DNA from: JANOYJ01 sp963792485
Lineage (GTDB): Bacteria > Pseudomonadota > Alphaproteobacteria > Rhizobiales > Rhizobiaceae
Direction of reading: 5' to 3'
NCBI GenBank assembly: GCA_963792485.1
Contig: CAWBWL010000007.1
Span: 967,283-1,031,282, forward strand
DNA: 64,000 nt
The position numbers were made by a program, and so were the translations under genes. This document shows, piece by piece, positions 32,520 through 41,715 of this stretch. Under the pieces are notes generated by a model. The model was given only the letters and a program-made list of their open reading frames with translations. It did not search any database and had not been told where the DNA came from. Every line of letters begins with the position of its first letter. Position 1 is the first letter of the stretch.

Positions 32520-34092
32520 ACGCCCCCACGAACCCTGACTCACGATAGGGTTTCGCCAGTTTGTAATGCGCTGGCGATCGGGAGAAGTTGAAGACGCAGA
32601 GATAGGTCTCGTCGCCAAAAGTTCTTTCAAAGGCGAGAATATCGTGGCTGTTCTTTATGAAATTCATTCCGCCGGACAGCAGTGCCGGGATCATGCTCCT
32701 TGCCTTCAGCACCGCCCGGTAGTGACCCAAAACCGAGCCGTCCATGCCCACTTCCTGCGCATAAGCCTGCGGCAAGTGCTCAACTGGAACCGGCAGCCAC
32801 GGCTTGCCTTCCGAGAACCCGGCATTTGGCGTGTTGGCATCCCAGGGATACGGTGTTCGGCAGCCATCGCGGCCCTTGAAGTCCGGCCAGAAGCGGATTC
32901 CATAAGGGTCCTGCAATTGCTCAAACTCAAGCTGTGCCTCTGTCAGGCCAAGCTCCTCACCCTGATAGAGGCACAGCGAACCGCGCAGAGATGCCAGCAG
33001 CGATACGCAGAACTTGGCGACCCTGTCCTCTTCACCCGGCTGCGCCCAACGCGTCACATGGCGCTCCACGTCATGGTTGGAGAACGCCCAGCAAGGCCAT
33101 CCGTCCGTCGCGATCTTGAAGAAGCCTTCCACCGTGTTGCGGATGTGATCGGGCGTGAAGACGGGCCCGAGCAGCTCAAATGAATAACACATCTGCAGCA
33201 TGTCAGGACCGGACGTGTAGTCGGCCATTGTCTGCACCGACCGCTCCTCATCCCCAACTTCGCCGACCGCGAACGCGCCAAACTCGTTCAGCTGCGCGCG
33301 GAAGCGCTTGAGGAACCCGATGTTCTCCGGCTGCGTCTTGTCGAAGTTGTGCTTCTGGCGCCCATAGGGATTAACAGCAGGAACCGTGTTCGCCCCCGTG
33401 GCCGAGGCCGGCGGATTTGAGCGCAGCTGCCGGTCGTGGAAATAGTAGTTGATCGTATCAAGCCGGAACCCATCTACGCCGCGCTGAAGCCAGAAGCGGG
33501 CGACATCCAAAATAGCGTCCTGCACATCGGCATTGTGAAAATTCAGATCCGGCTGCGAGGCGAGGAAATTATGGAGATAATATTGGCGCCGTCGCGAATC
33601 CCATTCCCATGACGAGCCGCCGAAGACGGACAGCCAGTTATTGGGCGGCGTGCCGTCATCCTTGGGTTCGGCCCAGACGAACCAATCCGCCTTGTCATTG
33701 TCGCGCGACGAGCGGCTTTCCTTGAACCAAGGATGAACATCTGCTGTGTGCGACAGAACAAGGTCAATCACCACCTTGATGCCGCGCGCATGGCAGTCCG
33801 CGACCAGCGCATCGAAGTCATCGAGCGTGCCAAACATCGGATCGACGTCTTTGTAGTCGGAGACGTCATACCCGAAATCCTTCATGGGAGATTTGAAGAA
33901 TGGAGACACCCAGATACCGTCTACCCCAAGCTCCTTCACCGCGTCCAGTCGCGCGCGGATGCCGTTCAGATCGCCGATCCCGTCGCCATCGGAATCCTGA
34001 AACGAGCGGGGATAGATCTGATACAGCGTTGCGCCGCGCCACCATTGTTTGTCGATTGCTGGATTTGTGGAAAACTTCGTCTGACCGGACAT
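32419..34092 (-). CDS. GH13 alpha-glucosidase (AglA-like)
   Basis: A 557-residue cytosolic enzyme. 'WWRGATLYQIYPRSFQDSDGDGIGDLNGI' opens the barrel, 'VDGIWVSPFFKSP' and 'VIDLVLSHTADVHPWF' follow, and the catalytic residues lie in 'GFRLDTINYY' (Asp, about 209), 'AVGEVGDEE' (Glu, about 279) and 'FSNHDVERH' (Asp, about 338). It should split alpha-1,4 or alpha-1,1/1,6-linked glucosides such as maltose or trehalose into glucose, feeding the zwf pathway. No sugar ABC transporter is next to it. The ATG at 34092 is preferred to a TTG 6 bp upstream. Its last residues (TASILPHFRES) read from antisense of ureG. Confidence 0.93.
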   Translation of the reverse strand: MSGQTKFSTNPAIDKQWWRGATLYQIYPRSFQDSDGDGIGDLNGIRARLDAVKELGVDGIWVSPFFKSPMKDFGYDVSDYKDVDPMFGTLDDFDALVADCHARGIKVVIDLVLSHTADVHPWFKESRSSRDNDKADWFVWAEPKDDGTPPNNWLSVFGGSSWEWDSRRRQYYLHNFLASQPDLNFHNADVQDAILDVARFWLQRGVDGFRLDTINYYFHDRQLRSNPPASATGANTVPAVNPYGRQKHNFDKTQPENIGFLKRFRAQLNEFGAFAVGEVGDEERSVQTMADYTSGPDMLQMCYSFELLGPVFTPDHIRNTVEGFFKIATDGWPCWAFSNHDVERHVTRWAQPGEEDRVAKFCVSLLASLRGSLCLYQGEELGLTEAQLEFEQLQDPYGIRFWPDFKGRDGCRTPYPWDANTPNAGFSEGKPWLPVPVEHLPQAYAQEVGMDGSVLGHYRAVLKARSMIPALLSGGMNFIKNSHDILAFERTFGDETYLCVFNFSRSPAHYKLAKPYRESGFVGAFTDGAVVLLGDLRLEGLGCAMMTASILPHFRES

Positions 34093-34285
34093 GCCCAAAT
34101 CCTTTGCCTGCTCACGCAGTTTGAACTTGAGCGTAAGCGATGCCCAGCGGACTGATCAAGCGCAGAATGACGTTCCTGTGTTGCCTTTTTTATTGCACCC
34201 GTAACAAAACCGCTTTACCGCCGTTGTGAATGCAGCGCCCGGAGATATCCGGCACACTGCGCGCTGATCGCACGGGAACGCACTT

Positions 34286-34975
34286 ATGGAATGGAACGCC
34301 GCAACACTTGCCGCTATCGGGCAAATTATCTGGATTGATTTGCTTTTGTCCGGCGACAACGCAGTTGTCATTGCCCTCGCCTGCCGGTCCTTGCCGGAGA
34401 ATCAACGCCGCATTGGCATTTTCCTTGGCGCAGGCGCGGCCGTTGGCCTGCGCATTCTGTTTGCCCTGGTCATTACCCAGCTCCTTGCCATTCCATTTCT
34501 TCAAGCCGTTGGCGGCGTGCTGCTGTTCTGGATCGCCGTCAAACTGGTGAAGGGCGAGGAGGAAGAAGAGCGCAACATCAAGGCGTCGGACAGGCTCTGG
34601 GGCGCTGTGCGGACCATCGCAATGGCTGACGCGGTCATGAGCCTGGACAATGTCGTCGCCATCTCCGCCGCGGCGCATGGCAATGAGTATCTTTTCATCT
34701 TCGGTCTTCTCCTGTCCGTGCCGCTGATCGTGTTCGGCTCCACACTTGTCATGGGTCTGATCGCGCGGTTCCCGATCTTTGTCTGGGCTGGCGCCGCCCT
34801 TCTCGGCTGGATCGCCGGTGAAATGCTGGCGCGCGACACCGCGCTGCTTGACATAATCGGCTATCATCCGACTGGCATGGCGCATTATGTCTTCGCCGCG
34901 GCAGGCGCATTGTTTGTGTTGGCCTTGGGCTATTTTCTGAAAAAGAGGACTAGCCAAGAGCCGCACGCAAGTTAA
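34286..34975 (+). CDS. TerC family integral membrane protein (YjbE-like)
   Basis: A 229-residue protein with about seven membrane helices. The two family motifs are 'IDLLLSGDNAVVIALA' (about residues 17-32) and 'AMADAVMSLDNVVAIS' (about 112-127), each with an intramembrane Asp, and a charged cytosolic loop KGEEEEERN lies between. Relatives export manganese or metallate cofactors for exoenzymes. I looked for a yybP-ykoY riboswitch in the 193 bp before it and saw none. It is followed after 24 bp by tctC. Confidence 0.88.
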   Translation: MEWNAATLAAIGQIIWIDLLLSGDNAVVIALACRSLPENQRRIGIFLGAGAAVGLRILFALVITQLLAIPFLQAVGGVLLFWIAVKLVKGEEEEERNIKASDRLWGAVRTIAMADAVMSLDNVVAISAAAHGNEYLFIFGLLLSVPLIVFGSTLVMGLIARFPIFVWAGAALLGWIAGEMLARDTALLDIIGYHPTGMAHYVFAAAGALFVLALGYFLKKRTSQEPHAS

Positions 34976-34999
34976 GATTCAGTCATGGGAGGAGCCATC

Positions 35000-35974
35000 A
35001 TGAACAGACGAACAAGCATCAAACTCGCGGCAGCCTTTGCCATATCGCTGACCTCAATTGCGGGGTTCGCGACCTCCGCCTTTGCCATTGATGATCTGCG
35101 CATTATTGCGCCCGCCAGCCCCGGCGGCGGATGGGACCAGACGGCGCGTGCGCTTGAGGAAGTGATCCGTGCTGGCGGTGCCGCGAAGTCCGTCAGTGTC
35201 GAAAACGTTCCGGGCGCAGGCGGCACAGTTGGCCTCGCGCAGCTCGTTGACAAGGAAAAGGGTAATCCAAACGTCTTGATGGTGAACGGTCTCGTCATGG
35301 TCGGTGCTATCCTGACGAACAATTCTCCTGCCAATCTGGAACAAGTTACGCCAATCGCGCGCCTGACTGGTGAGTACGAAGTCATTGTCGTGCCGGCCGC
35401 ATCGGAGCTGAAATCGCTGGCTGACCTTGTCGCCAAGCTGAAGGCCGATGCTGGCGCGGTCGCCTTTGGCGGCGGCTCGGCCGGCGGCACGGACCATATT
35501 CTGGCTGGCCTCGTCGCCAAGGCTGCAGGCGCGGATTTGACCAAACTCAACTACGTGCCCTTCTCCGGTGGCGGCGAAGCGCTTGCAGCGGTCATGGGCG
35601 GCCACGTCGCTGCGGGCATTTCGGGTTACAGCGAATGGGCAGGCCAGATCGAATCTGGCGAGCTGCGGGCGCTCGCCATCTCCGCGCCTGAGAAGCAGGC
35701 CGGCATCGACATTGCAACGCTGAAAGAACAGGGCGTTGACGTCGAGCTCGCCAATTGGCGCGCCATTGTCGCCGCGCCCGGCATTGACGATGCCAGCAAG
35801 AAAGCGCTGGCGGACGTGGTGGATGCAACGGTCAAGAGCGACAGCTGGAAGAAAATCCTCGCCGACAAGAAATGGACGGATCTCTATCTGCCGGGCGATG
35901 CTTTTGCCACGCTGATCAAGGATGAAAACGCCCGCATCACGGATGTTCTGAAGTCTATCGGCCTCGTTCAATAG
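35000..35974 (+). CDS. tctC: Tripartite tricarboxylate transporter substrate-binding protein
   Basis: A 324-residue periplasmic protein with a signal peptide (about residues 1-29, ending SAFA). 'IIAPASPGGGWDQTARALEEVI' and 'VENVPGAGGTVGLAQL' are the two ligand-carboxylate loops of the TctC/BugE group, and 'VAFGGGSAGGTDHILAGL' follows. GGGAGGAG lies 5-12 bp before the ATG at 35000. It captures a carboxylate, possibly tricarballylate or citrate, and hands it to TctBA encoded downstream. The ligand is not predictable from the sequence. No TctDE sensor pair is seen. Confidence 0.93.
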   Translation: MNRRTSIKLAAAFAISLTSIAGFATSAFAIDDLRIIAPASPGGGWDQTARALEEVIRAGGAAKSVSVENVPGAGGTVGLAQLVDKEKGNPNVLMVNGLVMVGAILTNNSPANLEQVTPIARLTGEYEVIVVPAASELKSLADLVAKLKADAGAVAFGGGSAGGTDHILAGLVAKAAGADLTKLNYVPFSGGGEALAAVMGGHVAAGISGYSEWAGQIESGELRALAISAPEKQAGIDIATLKEQGVDVELANWRAIVAAPGIDDASKKALADVVDATVKSDSWKKILADKKWTDLYLPGDAFATLIKDENARITDVLKSIGLVQ

Positions 35975-35981
35975 AACGGCG

Positions 35982-36461
35982 ATGGACAGCGGGCAAAGAG
36001 AAAGCAAGGCCGGTCTCTGTATCGGCCTTGCGCTTGTTGCGGCAGGCATTGTCATTGCCTGGAGCACGTCGCAAATGCGGATCGCGCCCATTTATGCGAA
36101 AGTTGGGCCACAAATATTCCCTTATCTGACCGCCCTCGCGCTCGCCGGAACTGGCGGATTCTTCATCTATCAGACGATAAGCGCCGGACGGGAACGCATC
36201 ATCTCCGATACGGATGAGACCGATTGGCGGGCCGTGATTGCCGTCGGTCTCGGTTTCCTGTTTGAGATTCTGTTCATCAATCTCCTTGGCTTTGTGCTCT
36301 CAGCCTCAGTGCTGTTCGTCGCTGTCGCCTACGGCTTTGGCAGCCGCCGCTATCTGCGCGATGCCATCACGGCGCTGGTTCTCTCAACGCTGGCCTTTCT
36401 GGTCTTCACTAAACTGCTGAACCTGCAGCTGCCCTCCGGCATTTTGAAAGGGCTGCTCTGA
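35982..36461 (+). CDS. tctB: Tripartite tricarboxylate transporter TctB subunit
   Basis: A 159-residue protein with four membrane helices (about 12-30, 45-63, 84-120 as two, and 128-145), 'YAKVGPQIFPYLTALALAGTGGFFIY' being the typical second segment and 'LPSGILKGLL' the C-terminus of the family. It starts 7 bp after tctC and ends 1 bp before tctA. It is the small membrane subunit needed for uptake. Confidence 0.9.
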   Translation: MDSGQRESKAGLCIGLALVAAGIVIAWSTSQMRIAPIYAKVGPQIFPYLTALALAGTGGFFIYQTISAGRERIISDTDETDWRAVIAVGLGFLFEILFINLLGFVLSASVLFVAVAYGFGSRRYLRDAITALVLSTLAFLVFTKLLNLQLPSGILKGLL

Positions 36462-36462
36462 C

Positions 36463-37971
36463 ATGGAGGCCTTTGGCGCGCTGCTGACCGGGTTCGAGAC
36501 GGCGCTGACACCGATCAACCTGATGTGGTCGCTGGTCGGAGTGACCCTTGGCACACTGATCGGCATCCTGCCGGGCATCGGCCCCGCGCTGACGATCGCA
36601 TTGCTTCTGCCTGTGACAGCCAAACTTGACCCCACCGGCGCGTTCATCATGTTCGCTGGGCTCTACTATGGGGCAATGTACGGCTCGTCCACAACTTCTA
36701 TCTTGCTCAATACCCCCGGTGAATCTGGCTCGATCATCACAGCGGTCGAAGGCAATGTGATGGCCAAACAGGGACGCGGCGCGGCGGCGCTTTCCACTGC
36801 GGCCATCGGGTCGTTTGTCGCGGGTACAATCGGCACATTGCTTTTGACCTTTCTGGCGCCGCTTTCTGTGAAACTCGCGATCAAGTTTGGCCCGGCCGAG
36901 TATTTCGCGCTGATGATTTTCGCCTTCACTGCGGCGTCCGCACTGCTTGGCGCTTCGCTGTCAAAGGGCCTGACCTCGCTGTTTTTTGGACTAGCGCTGG
37001 GCTTGATCGGCATTGATGTTCTAACTGGCCAGCCACGCCTTGCATTTGGCGTGCCGGCGCTTCTTGACGGCGTAGATATTGTTGTCGTTGCGGTAGGCCT
37101 TTTCGCAGTGGGAGAGGCGTTGCACATAGCGTCACGCCGCGATCTTCGCGAGGTTGAGATTATCGCGGTCAAAGGCTCTCTATTCATGACCCGCACGGAA
37201 TGGGCGCGCTCATGGAAACCTTGGCTGCGCGGCACGGCGCTCGGCTTCCCTTTTGGCGTGCTTCCAGCGGGCGGCACAGAGATACCCACATTCCTGTCCT
37301 ATTTTCTCGAAAAGAAGCTCTCCAAACATCCGGAAGAGTTCGGTAATGGCGCGATTGAGGGCGTTGCGGGCCCGGAGGCTGCGAACAACGCCGCCGTCGC
37401 AGGTGTGCTCGTGCCGCTGCTGACACTCGGCCTTCCAACGTCCGCGACGGCGGCAATATTGCTCGTCGCCTTCCAGCAATACGGCCTTCAGCCCGGCCCG
37501 CAGCTTTTCACATCATCAGGCCCCTTGGTCTGGGCGCTGATTGCGAGCCTTTATCTCGGCAATGTCATGCTGCTGGTCCTGAACCTGCCGCTGGTTGGCC
37601 TCTGGGTGCGGCTCTTGTCCCTGCCCGCGCCGCTGCTCTATGGCGGCATCATGGTGTTTTCATCGCTCGGCGTTTACGGGCTGAACCGGTCTGTGCTTGA
37701 CCTTGTTCTGCTCTTTGCTCTCGGCTTCATCGGCTTCCTGATGCGGCGCTATGGCTTCCCCGTTGCGCCCACAATCATCGGCCTCATTCTGGGCCCCATG
37801 GCCGAGCAGCAGTTCCGCCGCGCCCTCTCCATCAGCCAAGGCGATCCAAGCGTGTTCCTGACGCATCCAATATCGGCGTTCTTCCTGTTCGCCGCTGTTG
37901 CCATCTTCGCGCTTCCGCTGATCATGAAACGGTTCGGCGCGGGCGCGGCGATCGGCGAAGCGAAGTCTTGA
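36463..37971 (+). CDS. tctA: Tripartite tricarboxylate transporter permease TctA
   Basis: A 502-residue permease with about 11-12 membrane helices. 'GTLIGILPGIGPALTIALLLP' near the start and 'YYGAMYGSSTTSILLNTPGESGSIITAVEG' (about 66-95) are the most conserved parts of the family; 'GVAGPEAANNAAVAGVLVPLLTLGLPTSATAAILL' in the second half matches the repeat. It uses the ion gradient to import the carboxylate delivered by TctC. Complete, normal length, ends 15 bp before the convergent tRNA-Phe gene. Confidence 0.95.
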   Translation: MEAFGALLTGFETALTPINLMWSLVGVTLGTLIGILPGIGPALTIALLLPVTAKLDPTGAFIMFAGLYYGAMYGSSTTSILLNTPGESGSIITAVEGNVMAKQGRGAAALSTAAIGSFVAGTIGTLLLTFLAPLSVKLAIKFGPAEYFALMIFAFTAASALLGASLSKGLTSLFFGLALGLIGIDVLTGQPRLAFGVPALLDGVDIVVVAVGLFAVGEALHIASRRDLREVEIIAVKGSLFMTRTEWARSWKPWLRGTALGFPFGVLPAGGTEIPTFLSYFLEKKLSKHPEEFGNGAIEGVAGPEAANNAAVAGVLVPLLTLGLPTSATAAILLVAFQQYGLQPGPQLFTSSGPLVWALIASLYLGNVMLLVLNLPLVGLWVRLLSLPAPLLYGGIMVFSSLGVYGLNRSVLDLVLLFALGFIGFLMRRYGFPVAPTIIGLILGPMAEQQFRRALSISQGDPSVFLTHPISAFFLFAAVAIFALPLIMKRFGAGAAIGEAKS

Positions 37972-37986
37972 TCTTGAGGGAAAAAC

Positions 37987-38062
37987 TGGTGCCCAGAGCT
38001 GGAATCGAACCAGCGACACTGCGATTTTCAGTCGCATGCTCTACCAACTGAGCTATCTGGGC
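37987..38062 (-). tRNA. tRNA-Phe (GAA)
   Basis: On the minus strand the sequence opens GCCCAGATAGCTCAGTTGGT and closes TCTGGGCACCA. The 7-bp acceptor stem pairs fully, the anticodon arm is GCGAC-TGAAAAT-CGC-like with GAA in the loop, and GGTTCGATTCC is the T loop. CCA is encoded. The length is 76 bases. Its place beside yacG and maf is typical of Rhizobiales. Confidence 0.97.
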
Positions 38063-38117
38063 GCCGGCTTCGAGATCGGACGGCTGGTTTGGTGATCCAG
38101 CCTCTGGAAGCGGGCGG

Positions 38118-38145
38118 GTTATAGCATGGGAAATCCGTCTGTCCA
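38118..38145 (-). promoter_or_regulatory. Probable tRNA-Phe promoter
   Basis: On the minus strand TGGACA (38140-38145), a 16-base spacer and TATAAC (38118-38123) resemble a sigma70 promoter. The expected start is about 48 bases before the mature tRNA 5' end, leaving a short leader for RNase P. Confidence 0.55.
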
Positions 38146-38251
38146 GCGCAGCCAAGTCTGATTTATCACGATTTTTCGGCCCGAAGGGTTACTGTCTGGA
38201 AACGCCTTTACGCCTAGACTGCACTTTGCATTTGCCCACGGAAACAAGCCA

Positions 38252-39313
38252 TTGACGCCGCAGGACCAGCGCAGCATTCGCTACGGGATCATCGGAACCG
38301 GCCGGATCGCCAACGACTTCGCGGCGGACCTTAAACACGCAAGCGGCACCAGGCTGCATTGCGTCCTGTCACGGGACATGGCGAGCGCCAAGCGCTTCGC
38401 TGAAAGGCATCGCATTGATCAAACATATGATTTAATTGACGACTTCCTGAAAAACTCAGCGCTGGACGCCGTCTACATCGCCACGCCGAACTCCGCGCAT
38501 TTGCCGCAGGCGCTTGCCTGCATCCGGGCCGGCAAGCCCGTGATTATCGAAAAGCCGCTCGCCATGAGCGCGGCGGCGGCGCAGATCATCGCGGACGAGG
38601 CGGCGAAAGCGGGCGTTCCGGTAATGGAGGGCATGTGGGTCCGCTTCCTGCCCGGCATCATCAAAGCGCGCGAACTGATCCAGGCTGGTGCGATTGGCGA
38701 GATTACGAGCGTCAGCGGCGAACTTTGCTATCAGCACACATATGACCCGGATAGCCGCCTGTTCAGCAAGGCGTTAGGCGGCGGGGCGGCGCTGGATCTT
38801 GGCGTCTATCTTCTGTCGCTGTCCGTTTACCTGTTTGGAATGCCGGGAACCGTTGACGGATCGTGGCAATCCAAAGCCGGAGGGGTTGATACGCATTCCG
38901 AATTCCGGCTGGTTTATCCCGCTTTCGAAGCCAGACTGACGACCACGCACACCCGAACAGGCGGCAATGTGTTTGAGATTTGCGGCAGCGAAGGCGTCTT
39001 GCGGATCGAAGATCCGTTCATCCGCGGCCAGAAACTGCGGCTGCTCACCGGGTTTGCGTCCCGCTCCCGCCTCATCCGCCCGCCGGTTGACCGGCCCATG
39101 GGCCTTGCGGAGAAAATCGCCAAGAATCTGCCGGTTCCTGGTCAGCGCAGTTTGCACTTCCCTTACCCCGGACATGGCCTACAGTTTGAGGCGACCGCCT
39201 TTGCGGAATTGGTCCGCACTGGAGGCTCTGGTTCAGATGTGTCGCCGCTTTCGGACAGCGTTGCAGTTTTGCGCATGATCGAGAGCGTGCTCTCGCAGCC
39301 GCCGCAATCTTAA
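38252..39313 (+). CDS. Gfo/Idh/MocA family oxidoreductase
   Basis: A 353-residue NAD(P)-dependent sugar or cyclitol dehydrogenase. The N-terminal Rossmann loop is 'YGIIGTGRIANDFAADL' (about 11-27), 'DAVYIATPNSAHLPQALACIRAGKPVIIEKPLA' holds the E-K-P lysine (about 100), and 'GALGGGAALDLGVY'-like sequence (here ALGGGAALDLGVYLL) is the C-terminal motif. Translation starts with TTG. Substrate unknown. It converges on a second member of the same family, with 11 bp between stop codons. The two are not close copies of each other. Confidence 0.88.
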   Translation: MTPQDQRSIRYGIIGTGRIANDFAADLKHASGTRLHCVLSRDMASAKRFAERHRIDQTYDLIDDFLKNSALDAVYIATPNSAHLPQALACIRAGKPVIIEKPLAMSAAAAQIIADEAAKAGVPVMEGMWVRFLPGIIKARELIQAGAIGEITSVSGELCYQHTYDPDSRLFSKALGGGAALDLGVYLLSLSVYLFGMPGTVDGSWQSKAGGVDTHSEFRLVYPAFEARLTTTHTRTGGNVFEICGSEGVLRIEDPFIRGQKLRLLTGFASRSRLIRPPVDRPMGLAEKIAKNLPVPGQRSLHFPYPGHGLQFEATAFAELVRTGGSGSDVSPLSDSVAVLRMIESVLSQPPQS

Positions 39314-39324
39314 CGGTCAATGGG

Positions 39325-40470
39325 TCAGAACGTCGATTTCATGTGGTAGGGCTGCGGCTGCCGGTCGCCTGCATGCAGGGCAAGCGCGATCTCGGTGATA
39401 TGCAGGGCAACCGCCCCGGAGAATGCTGCAGGTTCGGCCGTCTTGATCATCCTGGCCTGTGCCGCTATGCCGGCCATGAAGTCAATCTGTGATGGATAGG
39501 CTGGCAAGGTCTTTCGCCCGGCAGCGCCGTATTTCAATCTGCGCCCCGGAATGAGCTTGAACGGCAAGGCGCGTCCCAGCTGGCCTTCGATGCGGCGCAG
39601 CGCCTTGTGCAGAAACGGCCTCTCATCCGCGGTTTTCTCGAGTTGCACTGCCGAGCGGTTATCCCACAGATCGCGTACCGTGATCGAACCCTGGTCGCCA
39701 AGGATTGTCAGCGACCGGTCGCGCGGAGCGGCAAGTCCCGAAGTGAGCCGGGCGATGACGCCCGAGTCAAACACCAGGCATCCGACCGAGAAGTCCTTGG
39801 CCAGTTTCAGCTCCGCGGTTCCCTCGCCCTTGTCCGGGAAGGTCAGCGCCGAGAAAGCCGTCACTTCGCGCACAGGGCCGAACAGCGAGATGAGCCATGA
39901 CAGAGCATAGCCGGCATGTTCGAGAGTCGATCCGATTTCAAATTCGTGCAACCCCGGCCAAGCAGCGCCGGAGCGGCTTTTCCAGGTCTGCCACTTTTCA
40001 CGGAAAACCGGGCCGTCCTCCATTTCAGCGTAAACCAGACGCGGCGCGCCGATGGCCGGCAAATTGGCTTTCACAAGCTGATGCGCGTCACTGAGCCCGT
40101 TTGCGGGTGCGGCGCACAGCGTCAGATTCCGGTTCTGCGCAAAGGAGACGATGTCGTTGGCCTCGGCAAAACTCATCGCCAGCGGCTTTTCGCTATAGAC
40201 ATGCTTCTTCGCAAGAATGGCCGCCTTCGATATCTCGTAGTGACTTTGCGGCGTGGTCAGGTTTGCCACGATCGTAACCTGCGGGTCATGCAGAAGCTCG
40301 TCGAGTGAGACATAGGCGCGCGCCTTGTGAAAAGCGGCAAACTGCCCGAGCCGCGCGGAGTCAAGGTCCCAAACCCCCGCCAGCGCCAGCCCGGGATGAT
40401 TGGGCAGCGTCTTCATGTAATAATCAGCCACAAAGCCACAACCGATTATGGCAAAATTCGTACTCGTCAC
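39325..40470 (-). CDS. Gfo/Idh/MocA family oxidoreductase
   Basis: A 381-residue protein of the same superfamily: 'FAIIGCGFVADYYMKTL' (about 6-22), 'VANLTTPQSHYEISKAAILAKKHVYSEKPLAMSF' with the E-K-P lysine (about 95), then the beta-sheet domain with 'EHAGYALSWLISLFGPVREV'. The substrate is unknown; relatives act on sugars, inositols or nucleotide sugars, and the neighbouring polysaccharide-type genes elsewhere in the window give no firm link. Its upstream neighbour on the same strand is the yacG-maf-infA block. Confidence 0.88.
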   Translation of the reverse strand: MTSTNFAIIGCGFVADYYMKTLPNHPGLALAGVWDLDSARLGQFAAFHKARAYVSLDELLHDPQVTIVANLTTPQSHYEISKAAILAKKHVYSEKPLAMSFAEANDIVSFAQNRNLTLCAAPANGLSDAHQLVKANLPAIGAPRLVYAEMEDGPVFREKWQTWKSRSGAAWPGLHEFEIGSTLEHAGYALSWLISLFGPVREVTAFSALTFPDKGEGTAELKLAKDFSVGCLVFDSGVIARLTSGLAAPRDRSLTILGDQGSITVRDLWDNRSAVQLEKTADERPFLHKALRRIEGQLGRALPFKLIPGRRLKYGAAGRKTLPAYPSQIDFMAGIAAQARMIKTAEPAAFSGAVALHITEIALALHAGDRQPQPYHMKSTF

Positions 40471-40536
40471 GCACTGTCCCCGGGCATGGAAGCCTTGAGT
40501 TTACTATTCAGAAACTAACGGAGGGTGAACTGCCAA

Positions 40537-40737
40537 TCACGCGACATCCGGCCCGCCTTCATCCTCATCCTCCACCGGCTTGTCCGGAATAACATAAGCT
40601 CCCGACAGCCACCGGTTCAGGTCAACTTCCTTGCAGCGGCGCGAGCAGAAGGGGTAGAATTCGCGGACTGACGCGCGTTTGCACTCCGGGCACGGGCGCG
40701 GCGGGCGCAAAGGCAGAATTTTGGCAGACTCGCTCAT
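40537..40737 (-). CDS. yacG: DNA gyrase inhibitor YacG (zinc ribbon)
   Basis: A 66-residue protein with the C4 zinc pattern: CPEC at about residues 17-20 and 'FCSRRCK' at about 32-38, followed by 'VDLNRWLSGAYVIPD', the conserved core of the family. The C-terminus is acidic. The start at 40737 gives the family length; longer frames would run through maf. YacG binds GyrB and limits DNA binding by gyrase. It follows maf by 11 bp. Confidence 0.93.
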   Translation of the reverse strand: MSESAKILPLRPPRPCPECKRASVREFYPFCSRRCKEVDLNRWLSGAYVIPDKPVEDEDEGGPDVA

Positions 40738-40748
40738 ATGCCGTCTCG

Positions 40749-41375
40749 TTACGGGGCTGCGGACAGCCAGGAGAAATGCACATTGTAGCCCTCGCCCGTC
40801 AATAATGAGGCTGTCTCGTAGAGCGGCAGGCCGACGACGTTGGAATAGGACCCGACGAGCTTGACGATAAACGTGCCCGCAAGGCCCTGAATGGCGTATC
40901 CGCCCGCCTTCCCGCGCCATTCGCCTGATGCAAGATAGGATTCAAGCTCCAGCGTTGACAGGCGCTTGAAGCGCACGCGCGTCTCCACCAGTTTCTGACG
41001 GATTTTGCCACCCGGCGTGATCAGGCACAGCCCTGTATAGACGTGGTGGCTGCGGCCGGAGAGAAGCCGCAGGCAATAATTGGCCTCATCAAGCGCCTCG
41101 GCCTTCGGCAATATCCGCCGCCCCACAGAGACAACCGTATCGGCTGCAATGACATAGGCTTTGCTGGTTTCGCCCTGCTCGATCAGCATGGCAGCCGCTT
41201 TCTCCGCCTTTTCGCGTGACAGGCGCTTGGCGAGCGAGCGCGGATGCTCGGCGCGCTTGGGCGTCTCGTCAATATGCGCGGGCAGCAGCATATCCGGCTC
41301 AATGCCGGCCTGATTGAGCAGCTCCACGCGGCGCGGCGAGCCTGAGGCAAGAACCAGTTTTTGCAGGGCGCTCAT
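40749..41375 (-). CDS. maf: Maf-like nucleotide pyrophosphatase
   Basis: A 208-residue protein: 'LVLASGSPRRVELLNQAG' at the N-terminus is the Maf signature, 'VIAADTVVSVGRRILPKA' holds the catalytic Asp (about residue 79), and 'GKAGGYAIQGLAGTFIVKLVGSYSNVVGLPLYET' is the conserved C-terminal run. Maf enzymes clear non-canonical dTTP/UTP-like nucleotides. The gene lies 30 bp after infA in the conserved block. Confidence 0.95.
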   Translation of the reverse strand: MSALQKLVLASGSPRRVELLNQAGIEPDMLLPAHIDETPKRAEHPRSLAKRLSREKAEKAAAMLIEQGETSKAYVIAADTVVSVGRRILPKAEALDEANYCLRLLSGRSHHVYTGLCLITPGGKIRQKLVETRVRFKRLSTLELESYLASGEWRGKAGGYAIQGLAGTFIVKLVGSYSNVVGLPLYETASLLTGEGYNVHFSWLSAAP

Positions 41376-41405
41376 GGGACGAAGGGTCTGCCGTTCACAT
41401 GCAGG

Positions 41406-41624
41406 CTATTTGAAACGGTAGGTGATACGGCCCTTGGTCAGGTCGTATGGCGTCATTTCGACGAGGATTTTGTCGCCGGCCAGAACGCGGATTCGGTTCT
41501 TGCGCATGCGTCCTGCGGTGTGGGCGATGATCTCGTGCTCGTTCTCGAGCTTCACGCGAAACATGGCATTGGGCAAAAGTTCCGTGACAATGCCGGGAAA
41601 TTCCAAGACTTCTTCTTTGGTCAT
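41406..41624 (-). CDS. infA: Translation initiation factor IF-1
   Basis: A 72-residue OB-fold protein: 'EEVLEFPGIVTELLPNAMFRVKLENEHEIIAHTAGRMRKNRIRVLAGDKILVEMTPYDLTKGRITYRFK' covers the whole usual length and shows the invariant 'AGRMRKNRIRV' that touches 16S rRNA. It is essential for initiation on the 30S subunit. In the conserved Rhizobiales block it stands between the phosphatase-like gene and maf. Confidence 0.98.
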   Translation of the reverse strand: MTKEEVLEFPGIVTELLPNAMFRVKLENEHEIIAHTAGRMRKNRIRVLAGDKILVEMTPYDLTKGRITYRFK

Positions 41625-41715
41625 AAGCGCCTTTAGCGGTTTTAGAGTTCAATCCGGCTGCAAAGCACGGGCGATTGCCGCGTCTCCTAGCTGATTGCGC
41701 CCTGTTTGTGAACAT

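Noticed and set aside
34141..34285. Possible yybP-ykoY manganese riboswitch before the TerC gene
   Set aside because: TerC/YjbE genes often have one, but I could not find its conserved loops in this stretch.
38252..40470. Two neighbouring Gfo/Idh/MocA genes as a recent tandem duplication
   Set aside because: They are on opposite strands, of different length (353 and 381 residues) and similar only in the general family motifs.
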